A DNA stretch of 64,000 bases from Costus lasius (GCA_027563935.2 JANVAS020000222.1:6076001-6140000), one strand, 5' to 3'. Counted from the first letter of the stretch, positions 20,897 through 33,039 are shown. Translations and numbers: made by a program. Notes: a model not told the origin generated them from the sequence alone.

Positions 20897-23800
20897 ATGA
20901 ACACCATGAGATTCAATGTGCGATCCCTACTGGAAAGGGAGAAGTTTGCTGGGCCAAACTTCTCAGACTGGTTCGGACACCTTAAGATTGTTCTTAAGGC
21001 AGAGAGGAAACTGTATGTCCTCGAGACGGCGATACCGCCTCAGCCCGCTCCGAACGCCGCAAGGGCGGTTCGGGAAGCTTATGAAAAGCACGTCAATGAT
21101 AGCATTGATGTCGCTTGCCTGATGCTAGCGTCTATGACGCCACCGCTGCAGCGTCAGCATGAGGATATGTCTGCTATAGACATGATAGCAAACCTCAAGA
21201 TGCTGTATGCTGCACAGGCGAGGACAGAACGCTATAATCTGACAAAGCTGTTCTTTCAGAGCAAACTGGCTGAAGGGAGCCCAGTGGGAGCTCACGTGCT
21301 CAAGATGATTGGGCACAAGGAGGCTCTAGAGAAACTGGGGCATACCATCAACCAGGAGCTTGCTGTAGACATTATTCTGCAGTCTCTCCCGCCCTCTTTC
21401 GATGCGTTCATCATTAACTTTAATATGAACAAAATCGATTGTACTCCGGCAGAGCTGCTGAATATGCTCTTGACTACTGAGGAAACTCTGAAGGGAAAGC
21501 CTTCAACCTCTGTCTTAATGGTTCCTTCAAGGACCAACAAGAAGAAGGGGAAGAAGGGCAAGGCCCCTGTCAAGAGTTACAGCAAGGCTCTGAAGCAAAA
21601 AGTCAAGCGGTCAAAGGAATACAGATGTTTCCACTGTGGCCAGCTGGGTCACTGGAAAAAGGACTGTAAAGCGCTCCAAGGAGATAAGAGGGGAAGCATC
21701 GCTTCTGGCTCAGGTATATACGTGACGGAAGTCATGGTTTCATCTTCTTCTATATCATGGGTGTTGGACACTGCATGTGGAGTTCACATTTGTTCAAATG
21801 TACAGGAACTCAAGAGAAGAAGACAGGTGGGACAGCATGAGGTGGACCTACGAGTTGGAAACGGGGCACGGGTTGCTGCTGTTGCTGTAGGAGACTATTT
21901 CATCTCTTTGCCATCTGGACTTGTATTAGAACTAAACAGTTGTTACTTTGTTCCCAGCATTACTAAGAATATTATCTCTATTCCTGCTCTTGTCAGGAAG
22001 GGATTTTCCTTTGAATGCAATATTTCAAAGTGTGTTTTAACTTTTGATAATATTGTTTATGCTACTGGTTCAATTAACAATGGGTTATTCATGTTGGACA
22101 TGGAATGTTCTATACAAAATATTGATATTAAGAAAGCCAAGTATGCTGATGACAGCACCTTGCTATGGCATAGTCGTTTAGGCCATATTAACAAGAAACG
22201 CATTAAGCGGTTGCATGATCATGGACTGCTGGGATCATTCTCCTATGAGGAGATTGATACATGCAAGGCTTGTTTAATGGGCAAAATGACGAAGTCACCT
22301 TTTCCTAACAAAGGTCAAAGGGCTTCAGGTTTACTTGACCTTATACACAGTGATGTGTGTGGGCCATTTAGTAAACATGCCAGAGGTGGCTATCAATACT
22401 TCATCACATTTACTGATGATTTCAGTAGATATGGTTATGTCTATTTAATGAGACATAAAAGTGAATCTTTTGACAAGTTCAAAGAGTTCAAGAATGAAGT
22501 ACAGAATCAGCTAGGCCGAAATATCAAGGCACTTCGTTCTGATCGAGGTGGAGAATACCTAAGTCATGCGTTTACTGACTATCTGAAGGAGTGTGGGATT
22601 ATCTCACAGCTCACTCCACCAGGAACACCGCAATGGAATGGTGTGTCCGAAAGGAGAAATAGAACGTTACTTGATATGGTTCGTTCTATGATGAGTCAGG
22701 CTACTCTTCCATATTCCTTTTGGGGATTTGCACTGGAAACAGCTGCAAAGGTACTAAACCGAGTGCCATCCAAGGCAATTTCTAAGACGCCATATGAGTT
22801 ATGGTATGGGAAACAGCCGAGCTTAACATTTATCAGGATTTGGGGCTGCGAGGCTTATGTCAAAAAGCTCGCCTCTGGGAAACTAGAGAGCAGATCTGAC
22901 AAATGTATCTTTGTCGGTTACCCTAAGGAAACTAAGGGTTATTATTTCTACGATCCCAAAGAGAACAAGGTATTTGTTGCTCGGACGGCCATATTTCTTG
23001 AGAAGGAGTTTCTTCTGCAAGAGGCCAGTGGGAGAGAAATAAAGCTGGATGAGAATCCAGAGGAAGAACAAAGTAGTCAAGCACAGTTGGATGAGCCTGA
23101 GCCGGTGGATCAGGTTATTGAACAACCTGAGGCTCAGATATCACGGGAACCGCGAAGATCGGGAAGGATCCATCGACAGCCTGAACGCTATGACGGAGTC
23201 TACATCATTGATAATGATGAACCCCTTACTTATGCGGATGCGGTCACTGGACCGGAATCAGCGAGATGGCTTGAAGCTATGCGCGCCGAGATGGACTCCA
23301 TGTCAGATAACCAAGTCTGGGATTTGGTTGATCCGCCTCTGGGAGTTATCCCTATAGGCTGTAAATGGATCTTCAAGAAGAAGATTGACATGGATGGTAA
23401 CGTGGTTACCTATAAAGGCAGGCTAGTTGCGAAAGGTTTCAAACAAATCTACGGGATAGATTATGATGAAACTTTCTCACCTGTAGCTATGTTTAAGTCT
23501 ATTCGGATTCTTTTCGCGATAGCAGCATATTATGATTATGAGATTTGGCAAATGGATGTGAAGACAGCTTTCCTGAATGGAAATCTGGATGAGGATGTGT
23601 ATATGACACAACCAGAAGGTTTCACTAATCCATCAAATCGTCATAAAATATGCAAGTTAAAGAAGTCTATTTATGGACTTAAACAAGCATCAAGAAGCTG
23701 GAATATTCGTTTTGATGAATCAGTCAGTGAATTTGGTTTTATCAAGAACGAGGATGACCCGTGTGTATATAAGAGGTTTAGTGGGAGCGTGATTACTTTC

Positions 23801-24793
23801 CTAGTCCTCTACGTCGATGATATCTTGATCATTGGAAATGACATTCCCGAAATGCATGCCGTTAAAGCATGGTTAAGGAAATGTTTCCAGATGAAAGATC
23901 TAGGAGAAGCAGCCTATGTGTTAGGTGTGAAGATCTACAGGGATAGATCTAAGAGGCTTCTCGGGCTGTGCCAGAGTACTTACATCGATAAAGTCCTGGA
24001 GAGATTTCATTTAGAGAATTCTAAAAGAGGATATCTTCCAGTCAGACATGGTCTGAATCTTTCAAAGAGTCAGTGTCCACAAACACAGACTGAGAAAGAT
24101 GAAATGGACAATACGCCTTATGCTTCGGCTATTGGGTCCATTATGTATGCGATGTTGTGTACTCGCCCAGACGTCGCTTACGGGTTAAGCGTGACCAGTC
24201 GGTTCCAAAGTAATCCAGGTCAGGCACACTGGATTGCAGTCAAGAACATTTTAAAATATCTGCGGAGGACCAAAGATATGTTCTTGATATATGGTGGTCA
24301 GGAAGAACTCAGTATTGAAGGATATACTGACGCTTCGTTCCAGTCTGACCAGGATGATTTCCGATCGCAATCAGGCTATGTTTTTAGCTTGAATGGAGGA
24401 GCGGTGGTGTGGAAAAGTTTCAAACAGTCAACTGTTACTGATTCCACAACAGAAGCCGAGTATGTTGCAGCCTCGGAAGCATCCAAGGAGGCAGTGTGGA
24501 TTCGTAAGTTCGTGAGAGAACTTGGTGTTGTTCCTTCGAGTGCAGATCCTTTGGTTATCTTCTGTGATAACACTGGAGCAATCGCACAAGCAAAGGAACC
24601 ACGGTCGCACCAGAAGTCCAAGCACATACAGAGACGGTTTCACTTGATCAGGGAGATCATAGATCGTGGCGAGATCAAAGTCTGCAAGGTTCATACAGAT
24701 GACAATCTGGCTGACCCGCTTACTAAGCCTCTGGCGCAGCAGAAGCATGAGAAGCACTGTAATAATATGGGTTTGAGATTTCTCAACCATTAG
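20897..24793 (+). CDS. gag-pol: Intact Ty1/copia gag-pol polyprotein (A)
   Basis: A single 1298-residue frame. Gag occupies about 1-260 and ends with a CX2CX4HX4C knuckle (residues 244-257) that packages element RNA. The protease has D291 in VLDTACG; Asp-Thr-Ala is shared by all copies, so it is a family trait. Integrase has the HHCC zinc domain from H425 and the catalytic triad D486, D549, E585 (exact DD35E spacing), followed by IFVGYP and an Arg-rich GRIHRQPERYD linker. RT runs from about 830 with YVDD at 972-975. RNase H has D1145 (YTDASF), STTEAEY and CDNTGA, and ends LADPLTKPL. The order integrase before RT defines Ty1/copia. The first ATG (MNTMRF) is three codons ahead of the M shared by the other copies. 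The clade within copia (Tork, TAR or Angela side) is not resolved by eye. Confidence 0.96.
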   Translation: MNTMRFNVRSLLEREKFAGPNFSDWFGHLKIVLKAERKLYVLETAIPPQPAPNAARAVREAYEKHVNDSIDVACLMLASMTPPLQRQHEDMSAIDMIANLKMLYAAQARTERYNLTKLFFQSKLAEGSPVGAHVLKMIGHKEALEKLGHTINQELAVDIILQSLPPSFDAFIINFNMNKIDCTPAELLNMLLTTEETLKGKPSTSVLMVPSRTNKKKGKKGKAPVKSYSKALKQKVKRSKEYRCFHCGQLGHWKKDCKALQGDKRGSIASGSGIYVTEVMVSSSSISWVLDTACGVHICSNVQELKRRRQVGQHEVDLRVGNGARVAAVAVGDYFISLPSGLVLELNSCYFVPSITKNIISIPALVRKGFSFECNISKCVLTFDNIVYATGSINNGLFMLDMECSIQNIDIKKAKYADDSTLLWHSRLGHINKKRIKRLHDHGLLGSFSYEEIDTCKACLMGKMTKSPFPNKGQRASGLLDLIHSDVCGPFSKHARGGYQYFITFTDDFSRYGYVYLMRHKSESFDKFKEFKNEVQNQLGRNIKALRSDRGGEYLSHAFTDYLKECGIISQLTPPGTPQWNGVSERRNRTLLDMVRSMMSQATLPYSFWGFALETAAKVLNRVPSKAISKTPYELWYGKQPSLTFIRIWGCEAYVKKLASGKLESRSDKCIFVGYPKETKGYYFYDPKENKVFVARTAIFLEKEFLLQEASGREIKLDENPEEEQSSQAQLDEPEPVDQVIEQPEAQISREPRRSGRIHRQPERYDGVYIIDNDEPLTYADAVTGPESARWLEAMRAEMDSMSDNQVWDLVDPPLGVIPIGCKWIFKKKIDMDGNVVTYKGRLVAKGFKQIYGIDYDETFSPVAMFKSIRILFAIAAYYDYEIWQMDVKTAFLNGNLDEDVYMTQPEGFTNPSNRHKICKLKKSIYGLKQASRSWNIRFDESVSEFGFIKNEDDPCVYKRFSGSVITFLVLYVDDILIIGNDIPEMHAVKAWLRKCFQMKDLGEAAYVLGVKIYRDRSKRLLGLCQSTYIDKVLERFHLENSKRGYLPVRHGLNLSKSQCPQTQTEKDEMDNTPYASAIGSIMYAMLCTRPDVAYGLSVTSRFQSNPGQAHWIAVKNILKYLRRTKDMFLIYGGQEELSIEGYTDASFQSDQDDFRSQSGYVFSLNGGAVVWKSFKQSTVTDSTTEAEYVAASEASKEAVWIRKFVRELGVVPSSADPLVIFCDNTGAIAQAKEPRSHQKSKHIQRRFHLIREIIDRGEIKVCKVHTDDNLADPLTKPLAQQKHEKHCNNMGLRFLNH

Positions 24794-24802
24794 ATTAAGT
24801 GC

Positions 24803-24812
24803 AAGTGGGAGA
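24803..24812 (+). other. Polypurine tract of A
   Basis: AAGTGGGAGA lies one base before the 3' LTR and 9 bases after the polyprotein stop. Confidence 0.9.
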
Positions 24813-24813
24813 T

Positions 24814-26494
24814 TGTTGGGGTATGCCCTTAAGGCTAATGTTTGAGGCCTTGGGATTCTATCAGTATCATGTATAAACTCTTTTGTTTATAAAGGCAATG
24901 GTTGTTATTCAGGTTGTTATATTCTCTGCTGCAATAAGTGTACTTCTGAATAATGTCTCAAAGCTGTTCAGCTAGGCTGACATGCAGTTAAGTCCTTAGT
25001 TGATATATCTTGGTGAACATGAGACAGCCTTGATATGATTAAGACTAATATGTGTTCTAATCTTATAGGATGCTTCGAGCATGGAATAAGATGTAGACTC
25101 ATGGGTACATTGGATGTACTGGACAGACCCTACTAGGATATTCAATTGCTTGTCACAATGTGAATAATCCTTGATTGCGACAAGTGGCACATTTCCTCTG
25201 ACTTGAGATCACTTGTGTTTTCTAAATGATGATTGTCATTGTTTTGAGGTAGTTCAATATCATTTGAAACATAATGATTATAGACTATCTTGGATGGTGA
25301 GCTTGAGTCAGGTTAGGGCACTAGTGATAGACATAGGATTGCCGTCTCCTTGTTTAAGGAGTGTGATGTTCTAATGGGGCCCCCTGGATGAGATGATTGA
25401 GAGAGTGTATGGCCATACCCAGGTGACTGTGTTCATCTGATCTAATCATGCTCATCATATTGGAGTTACAAGCTTGACACGCTTGTCCAATAAGAACATC
25501 CAGTGGCAAAGGAAAGATGCATGCCTTGTGAGTTGGATTCACACTTGTGCTGTTGTTTGGGTGTAGTCTTGGAACACTCTTTTCTTTATATCGGGAGACA
25601 GTGATGTGTTACTAGATACCCCTCACTGATCGTGATAACGTGAGTTATCGTTACCGACATTTAAAGGAAACCCTCAGGGTCGCACAATTTGATGATATGG
25701 CTTACTTAAGTCAGATCGTGTGGACTGAATTGTTCAAGTTCAGTTTAAAGGAATTTAGTCTCTGATTGTAAGTGAGATCTGGTCTGATCATGTTTGATTG
25801 ATTAGGGCTTGAGATCGGTAAGCTTCGATTGAGAGAATGGATGCTAGATCGGTGAGATCAGAAGCATCGAGAGATCAACGGTTAGATCTGAAGCCTTAGG
25901 GTTTGATTGAGATCTAGACTAATTGCTTGGCTTATTTGGTTTCTTAAACTGAACCAACTTGAACCGGCTCATCATATGAGCGCATGGTTCAAAGGGGAGA
26001 GCTAATAGCGTTAAGGAAAATTCATGGTCGCATGAATTGGAGACTTTGCTATTTTTAGATAGCACTTCTCTAAACGTGACCACGCCTCACGTTCACGCAA
26101 AAGGGAAGCTCTATTCTCGCCTCTCGCCCTTCTCTCTCGACACACTCTTGTGTGGTGACGACTTCAAGTCTCTAGGAGAGGATTCGGCCAAGAAGAAAAA
26201 CATCTCTTTCCTTCCATACGACAAGCACCTCTTGGAACCTTGCTAGCACAAGGAGCACCAAGGGAGTAGGCGGCTTCTTCATCTTGTGTGCGCATCCTTT
26301 GGAGGAGATCCTCTCGCTCTCTGCTTCCAAGACACCATCCAAGAGATGGCGATGGTATGGATCTTTCTCTTCTATACTAGCATTCGAAAGTTGATCATAT
26401 AATATATAAGATCTCTTGAAACCCTAGCTTCCCATGCGAATTTTTATATGCGCCTCCCTTAGGGTTTCGGCCCCCTAGATTAAGGGGACTTTCA
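24814..26494 (+). repeat. 3' LTR of A
   Basis: 1681 bp, the same length as the 5' LTR. Differences noticed include TTACATTG/TTATATTC near the start, GAAGACT/GAACACT, GTTGCTAG/GTTACTAG and CATATGATA/CATATAATA. Confidence 0.95.
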
Positions 26495-26499
26495 GTAAT
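26495..26499 (+). repeat. Target site duplication GTAAT (right) of A
   Basis: This is the copy of 17392-17396 outside the 3' LTR. The LTR of B resumes at 26500. Confidence 0.93.
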
Positions 26500-28093
26500 A
26501 TGATCAACATAAATCGATTTCAAAGATCAGAGAAGAAATCATACCGATGCCATTGTATGGATGGCGACTTGGAAGCAGAGAGTGAAGTCGCTCTCCTCCA
26601 GAGAAGACGCACACAAGATGTGATCGCCTACTCCCTTAGTGCTCCTTGTGCTAGCAAGGTTATAAGGAGTCCTTGTCGAATGGAAGGGAAGAGAATCCTT
26701 TGCTTGGTGATTTCTTCCTTCTCCTTTTTCGTCAACCTCTTCACCACACACGAGAGAGAGCTTGTTGGCGACGAGAGAGAGGAGAGGCGAGAGAGTAGAG
26801 CGTCTTAGGCGTGAACGTGAGGCGTTCCCACGTTTAGAAGTCATGGCTTCTAAAATTAGTAAACCCCAAACGTTCATGCGACCATGGGTTCACCCCCATG
26901 CGCAAACTCATCTTCCCTTGAACCAAGCGCTCACTCAATGAGCTGGTTCAATTTGGTTTGGTCCAAAGACCAATTAACCCAAGCGATATGGTCTAGACCA
27001 CATTAAACCCTAAGGTTCTTGATCTAACCGTTGATCTCTTGATGCTACTGATCTCACTAATCTAGCAACCATTCTCTCGATCGAAGCTTACCGATCTCAA
27101 ACCCTAATCAATCAAACATGATCAGACCAGATCTCACTTACAATCAGAGATTAAATCCCTTTAAACTGAATCTAGACAATTCAGTCCATACGATCTGACT
27201 TAAGTAAGCCATATCATCAAATTGTGCGACCCTGAGGGTTTCCTTTAAATGTCGGTAACGATAACTCACGTTATCACGATCAGTGAGGGGTATCTAGCAA
27301 CACATCACTGTCTCCCGATATAAAGAAAAGAGTCTTCCAAGACTACACCCAAACCACAGCACAAGTGTGAATCCACTTCACGAGGCATGCAAGTTTCCTT
27401 TGCCACTGGATGTTCTTATTGGACAAGCGTGTCAAGCTTGTAGCTCCAATATGATGAGCATGATTAGATCAGATGATCATAGTCACCTGGGTATGGCCAT
27501 ACACTTTCTCAATCATCTCATCCAGGGGGCCCCTTTAGAACATCACACTCCAATCTAGGAGACGGCAATCCTATATCTATTACTAGTGCCCTAACATGAC
27601 TCAAGCTCACCATCCAAGATAGTCTATAACCATTATGTTTCAAATGATATTGAACTACCTCAAAACAATGACAATCATCATTTAGAAACACAAGTGATCT
27701 CAAGTCAGAGGAAATGTGCCACTTGTTGCAATCAAGGATTATTCACATTGTGACAAGCAATTGAATATCCTAGTAGGGTCTGTCCAGTACCTCCAATGTA
27801 CCCATGAGTCTACATCTTATTCCATGCTCGAAGCATCCTATAAGATTAGAACACATATTAGTCTCAATCATATCAAGGCTGTCTCATGTTCACCAAGATA
27901 TCTCGACTAAGGACATTACAGCATGTCAGCCTAGCTGAACCACCATTGAGACATTATTCAGAAGTACAATTATTGCAGCAGATAACGTAACAACGTGAAT
28001 AACAACCATTGCCTTTATAAACATAATAGTTTATACATGATACTGTTACAATCCCAAGGCCTCAAACATTAGCCTTAAGGGCATACCCCAACA
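26500..28093 (-). repeat. 5' LTR of B, main piece
   Basis: This continues 17301-17396 and ends CATACCCCAACA. Joined in length, the two pieces give 1690 bp, equal to the 3' LTR at 9994. Confidence 0.93.
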
Positions 28094-28098
28094 GTATT
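28094..28098 (+). repeat. Target site duplication GTATT (right) of B
   Basis: This matches 9989-9993. The gypsy polyprotein of G resumes directly. Confidence 0.9.
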
Positions 28099-30173
28099 GC
28101 TGTAGTATACATGATGGAGATGACATTATTTATGATCTTAATGATTTGTTTGTTGAAACCTCTGATTATGATTCTGATTTTGTTATCAAGGAAAACACCA
28201 ATTCTGAAACTAATGAATTTCTAGATTGCAATACTTGTGATGAAAAAGTAAAAACTCCAAAAATAGAGCTTAAACCTTTACCTGATAATCTCCGTTATGA
28301 GTTTCTTGGTCCTAATTCTACTTATCCAGTCATAGTTGGTGCACATCTTGGAAAAAGGGAGAGTTGCTTCTCAAGGAATTAAGGATCCACGGAAAGGTAA
28401 TTGGGTATTCTATTGATGACTTGAAAGAAATTAATCCTTCCTTCTGTATGCACAGGATCTTGAAGGAAGAAGAATACAAGCCACATGCAGATTTCACAAG
28501 AAGACTGAACCCCTCTATGAAAGAAGTTGTAAAAAAGGAAGTTCTGAAACTACTTGATGCAGGTATTATCTATCCTATCTCTTATAGTAAATGGGTAAGT
28601 CCTGTACATTGTGTTCCTAAGAAGGGAGGGGTAACTATCATGTAAAACAAAGATAATGAGCTAATTCCTGTTAGAACTGTTACTAGTTGGCGCATGTGCA
28701 TAGACTATAGAAAATTGAATGTGGCTACTGGGAAAGACCACTTTCCTCTACCTTTTATCGATCAAATGGTTGAAAGACTGGCTAACCATTCTCATTTTTG
28801 CTTCTTAGATGGATATTCTGGTTTTTTTCAAATTCCCATACATCCCGATGATCAAGAGAAAACCACTTTCACTTGCCCCTATGGAACTTTTGCATATAGA
28901 AGAATGCCTTTTGGTTTATGTAATGCTCCTACCACATTTCAGAGATGCATGATGGCTATTTTTTCTTATTTTATTGAAGATTTTATGGATGTATTCATGG
29001 ATGATTTCTCAGTATATGGTTCCTCCTTTGATAATTATTTGGCTAACTTGTCTCGAGTTTTACAGAGGTGTGAAGAAACTAACCTTGTGCTTAATTAGGA
29101 AAAATGTCATTTCATGGTGAAGCAAGGGATAGTTTTGGGACACTTAATTTTAGAAAGAGGAATTGAAGTAGACAAAGCAAAAATTGAAGTAATAGAAAAA
29201 TTGGAGCCACCCACAACTGTGAAGGAGATCCGAAGCTTCCTTGGACATGCAGGATTCTACCGGCGATTCATCAAGGATTTCTCTAAACTTGCTAGACCTC
29301 TTACACATTTACTTTGTAAAGATGTTAAATTTTCTTTTGACGAGAATTGTTTATCTGCCTTTCAGGAATTGAAGAAGGCTTTGGTTTCAGCACCCATCAT
29401 TCAGCCCCCAGATTGGGATTTACCGTTTGAACTTATGTGTGACGCCAGTGATTATGCAGTAGGAGCAGTCTTGGGATACATAAAAGATAAGAAACCATAA
29501 GTTATTCATTATGCCAGTAGAACTTTAGATGACACACAGAAGAATTACACTACCACTGAAAAGGAGCTATTTGCTATAGTTTTTTGCTTTTGATAAATTT
29601 AGATCATATTTGATTAATTCTAAGGTAGTAGTGTATACTGATCATGCAGCAGTAAGATACTTGATGCAGAAAAAAGATACTAAACCCCGTTTGCTTAGAT
29701 GGATCCTACTTTTACAAGAATTTGATTTGGAAATTAAAGACAAAAAGGGATCAGAGAATTTTGTTGTAGACCATCTTTCAAGGATTAAGGTGAACACTGA
29801 TGAAAACGATGTGATTAATGACTCTTTTCCTAAAGAACAACTTGTGACAGTTGAACAGATCAGAGCTCCCTGGTATGCTGATATAGTGAATTACCTTGTT
29901 GCTGTTGTTCTTCCTCCTGATTTGAATTACCAAAAAAGGAAGAAATTCTTGGCTGAGGTAAAACACTATTTTTGGGATGAGCCTTATGTGTTCAGAAGAT
30001 GTACAGATGGTATTTTTAGAAGATGTGTGTCTGAAGAAGAGATCATAGATATTTTGTGCCAATGTCATGTATCCTCTTATGGTGGTCATGCCAGTACTGA
30101 AAAGACTGCTTATAAAGTGTTACAATCAGGATTTTATTGGCCCATTATTTTCAAAGATACTAGAAACTTTGTG
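28099..30173 (+). pseudogene. G pol: spacer, RT, RNase H and integrase start, decayed
   Basis: An acidic spacer (28146-28380) is followed by RT: KWVSPVHCVPKKGG, MCIDYRKLN (28694), FPLPFIDQM, FLDGYSGFFQI, FGLCNAPTTFQRCM and the catalytic FMDDFS, which stands for the YVDD box. Then come LGHAGFYRRFIKDFS and RNase H (LMCDASDYAVGAVLG, about 29430-29480; [10 protein letters not shown], about 29635). Integrase begins near 29860 with [11 protein letters not shown] of its zinc domain (30064-30096) and is cut at 30173 by D, before the Cys pair and DDE core. Damage includes a frameshift near 28365-28380, stops at about 28643, 29096 and 29498, and a frameshift in the T run near 29580. Reverse transcription is not possible from this copy. 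Confidence 0.88.
30169..30173 (+). repeat. Presumed left target duplication TTGTG of D
   Basis: These are the five bases of G before the LTR terminus TGAAAG of D at 30174. The right-hand partner lies outside the window, so this is not verified. Confidence 0.5.
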
Positions 30174-31347
30174 TGAAAGTCCCCTTCAAGGGGGAGCGAA
30201 ACCCTAATAGGCGCATGTGTAAAATTTTTCATTTCGGAAGCTTGGGTTTCAATGATCGCATGTATGTTTCATTGATCAACTTATATAAACTTGCATAGAT
30301 TGGAAGAGATTCATACCATGGCCATCGCTTGGATGGAGATTTGGAAGCAAGAGGACGATGAGGTTCTCCTCCAAAGTGTGCGCACACGAGATGAGACTTA
30401 GCCTACTCCTTGTTGCTCCTTGTGCTAGCAAGGCTCCAAGAATCCTGATCGCTTGAGGGAGAAGAGATGATGTCTCTAGCTTGGCCGAGTCTCTCCTTGT
30501 CGTCCACCCTTTCTCCACACGCGAAGACGTCGAGAGGAAGAGGCAAAAAGGGCGAGAATAGGATGAGTGCTCTCGAACGTGAGGTGAGTTAACTATTTTG
30601 GAAAACGCCTCTTCCAAAAATAGTAAAAACTTCACTTCATGCGTTCACGCATTCATGAACCATGCGCTCATTCAAGGCAAACCGCCCAAAGCGCCATCAA
30701 GCCTTTGAACCATGCGTTCACCTATGTGAACCGGTTCAAGCCATTCGGTTCAACCCAATTTGGTTAAAAGACCAAATCAAACCAAGCCTTGGTCCAGATC
30801 ACCTAAAACCCTAAGGTTCATGATCTAACCGTTCATCTCTTGATGCCCTTGATCTCATCGATCTAGCATCAACTCTCTCGATCGAAGCTTACCGATCTCA
30901 AGCCCTAATCAATCAAACATGATCAGACCAGATCTCACTTACAATCAGAGTTTAAATCCCTTTAAACTGAACCAAAACAATTCAGTCCACACGATCTGAC
31001 TTAAGTAAGCCATATCATCAAATTGTGCGACCCTGAGGGTTTCCTTTAAATGTCGGTAACGATAACTTACGTTATCACGATCAGTGAGGGGTATCTAGCA
31101 ACACATCACTGTCTCCCGATATAAAGGAAATAGTCTTCCAAGACTACACCCAAACCACAGCACAAGTGTGAATCTATTTCACAAGGCATACTTGTTTCCT
31201 TTGCCACTGGATGTTCTTATTGGACAAGCGTGTCAAGCCTGTAGCTCCAATATGATGAGCACGATTAGATCAGATGAACATAGTCACCTGGGTATGGCCA
31301 TACACTTTCTCAATCATCTCATCCAGGGGGGGCCCTTTAGAACATCA
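30174..31347 (-). repeat. 3' LTR of D, left piece
   Basis: The plus strand starts TGAAAGTCCCC. The piece ends with CATCA (31343-31347), the site taken by E, and continues at 49660. Confidence 0.92.
31343..31347 (+). repeat. Target site duplication CATCA (left) of E
   Basis: This is repeated at 49655-49659. Removing E restores a continuous LTR. Confidence 0.92.
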
Positions 31348-33039
31348 TGAAGAGTCCCCTTCAAGGGGGAGCGCAAGCAGATGAAACCCTAATTCAGGGG
31401 GCGCATGCAATTTTGCTAGGGTTTCAACAACACAATCGCTTATATGCTCATATGATCAACTTTGATAGATTGATTAGATCAAGAAGGAGATCATACCAAT
31501 GCCATCGAATTGGATGGTGCCTTGGAATCAAGAGAACAAAAGAGGTCTCCTCCTTGTCGTCACACACAAGATGATCAACGGCTACTCTTTGAGATCCTTG
31601 TGCTAGCAAGTTTCTTCAAAGGTTGTCGTATGCAAGGGATGAGATGATTCTCTTTGGCCGAGAGCTCCTTGTCCGAAACCTCTCCTTCTCGTCAATCACC
31701 TCCAAGCGAAAATGCAAGGCGTTGAAGTGAAGTGAGCAACGTTACCACATGGAAGCGTTTTGTTTTCAACATTGAAAACCGCCTTCCAAAATAGGTAAGT
31801 CTCAATGGCTCATGCGTTCACATAGTGAACGTTCGAAACTTCCTCTCATTGAACCTCTCATTGAACCAAGCGTTCACATAGTGAACCGGTTCAATTAGAT
31901 TTGGTTCAAAACCCAAATTGAGCCAAGCCACTTGGTCTAGACCATATCAAACCCTAAGGTTCCAGATCTAACCGTTCATCTCCTGATGCTCTTGATCTCA
32001 CCAATCTAGCATCAACTCTCTCGATCGAAGCTTACCGATCTCAAGCCCAAATCAATCAAACATGATCAGACCAGATCTTACTCACAATCAGAGATTAAAT
32101 CCCTTTAAACTGAACCCAAAGAATTCAGTCCACACGATCTGACTTAAGTAAGCCATATCATCAAATTGTGCGACCCTAAGGGTTTCCTTTAAATGTCGGT
32201 AACGATAACTTTCGTTATCACGATCAGTGAGGGGTATCTAGCAACACATCACTGTCTCCCGATATAAAGGAAAGAGTCTTCCAAGACTACACCCAAAACA
32301 CAGCACAAGTGTGAATCCACTTCACGAGGCATACATATTTCCTTTGCCACTGGATGTTCTTATTGGACAAGCGTGTCAAGCTTGTAGCTCCAATATGATG
32401 AGCATGATTAGATCAGATGAACATAGTCACCTGGGTATGGCCATACACTTTCTCAATCATCTCATTCAGGGGGGCCCTTTAGAACATCACACTCCTTAAA
32501 CAAGGAGACGGCAATCCTGTATCTATCACTAGTGCCCTAACCTGACTCATGATCATTATCCAAGATAGTTTATAACCATTATGTTTCAAATGATATTGAA
32601 CTACCTCAAAACAATGACAATCATCATTTAGAAACACAAGTGATCTCAAGTCAGAGGACATGTGCCACTTTGTGCAATCAAGGATTATTCACATTGTGAC
32701 AAGCAATTGAATATCCTAGTAGGGTCTATCCAGTACATCCAATGTACCCATGAGTCTACATCTTATTCCATGCTCGAAGCATCCTATAAGATTAGAACAC
32801 ATATTAGTCTCAATCATATCAAGGCTGTCTCATGTTCACCAAGATATCTCGACTAAGGACATTACAGCATGTCAGCCTAGCTGAACAGCATTGAGACATT
32901 ATTCAGAAGCACACTTATTGCAGCAGACAATGTAACATACTGAATAACAACCATTGCCTTAATAAACATAAGAGTTTATTACATGATACTGATACAATCC
33001 CTAGGCCTCAAACATTAGCCTTAAGGGCATACCCCAACA
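31348..33039 (-). repeat. 3' LTR of E
   Basis: The plus strand runs TGAAGAGTCCCC to CATACCCCAACA. The polypurine tract follows at 33041-33050. Confidence 0.94.

Larger units (their letters stand above)
17397..26494 (+). mobile_element. Element A: complete copia element with intact gag-pol
   Basis: Full-length 9098-bp element: LTRs 17397-19077 and 24814-26494 (1681 bp each, about ten differences by eye and no length difference), tRNA-iMet primer site, 1.8-kb leader, one uninterrupted 1298-codon polyprotein, polypurine tract and GTAAT duplications. It is inserted in the 5' LTR of B in opposite orientation. It is the only copy in the window whose whole coding frame is open, so it is the best candidate for an autonomous element. 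At about 0.6% LTR divergence it is recent. Confidence 0.96.
9994..28093 (-). mobile_element. Element B: copia element, interrupted by A
   Basis: Minus-strand full-length element: 5' LTR 26500-28093 plus 17301-17396 (split by A), interior 11684-17300, 3' LTR 9994-11683. Both LTRs are 1690 bp, and I count about 16 differences by eye (including two indels). GTATT flanks the whole. Both termini, the primer site and the polypurine tract are present. The polyprotein has one stop and an altered RT active site. The leader lacks about 115 bases present in D (see findings). Confidence 0.93.

Noticed and set aside
22883..23125. Antisense frames such as MFNNLIHRLRLIQL and MCLDFWCDRGSF across gag-pol
   Set aside because: They are shadows of the polyprotein codons and recur only because the elements are copies.
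20897..24793. Copia protease DTACG as a damaged active site
   Set aside because: All copies with this region share it, and Asp-Thr-Ala fits the aspartic protease pattern.
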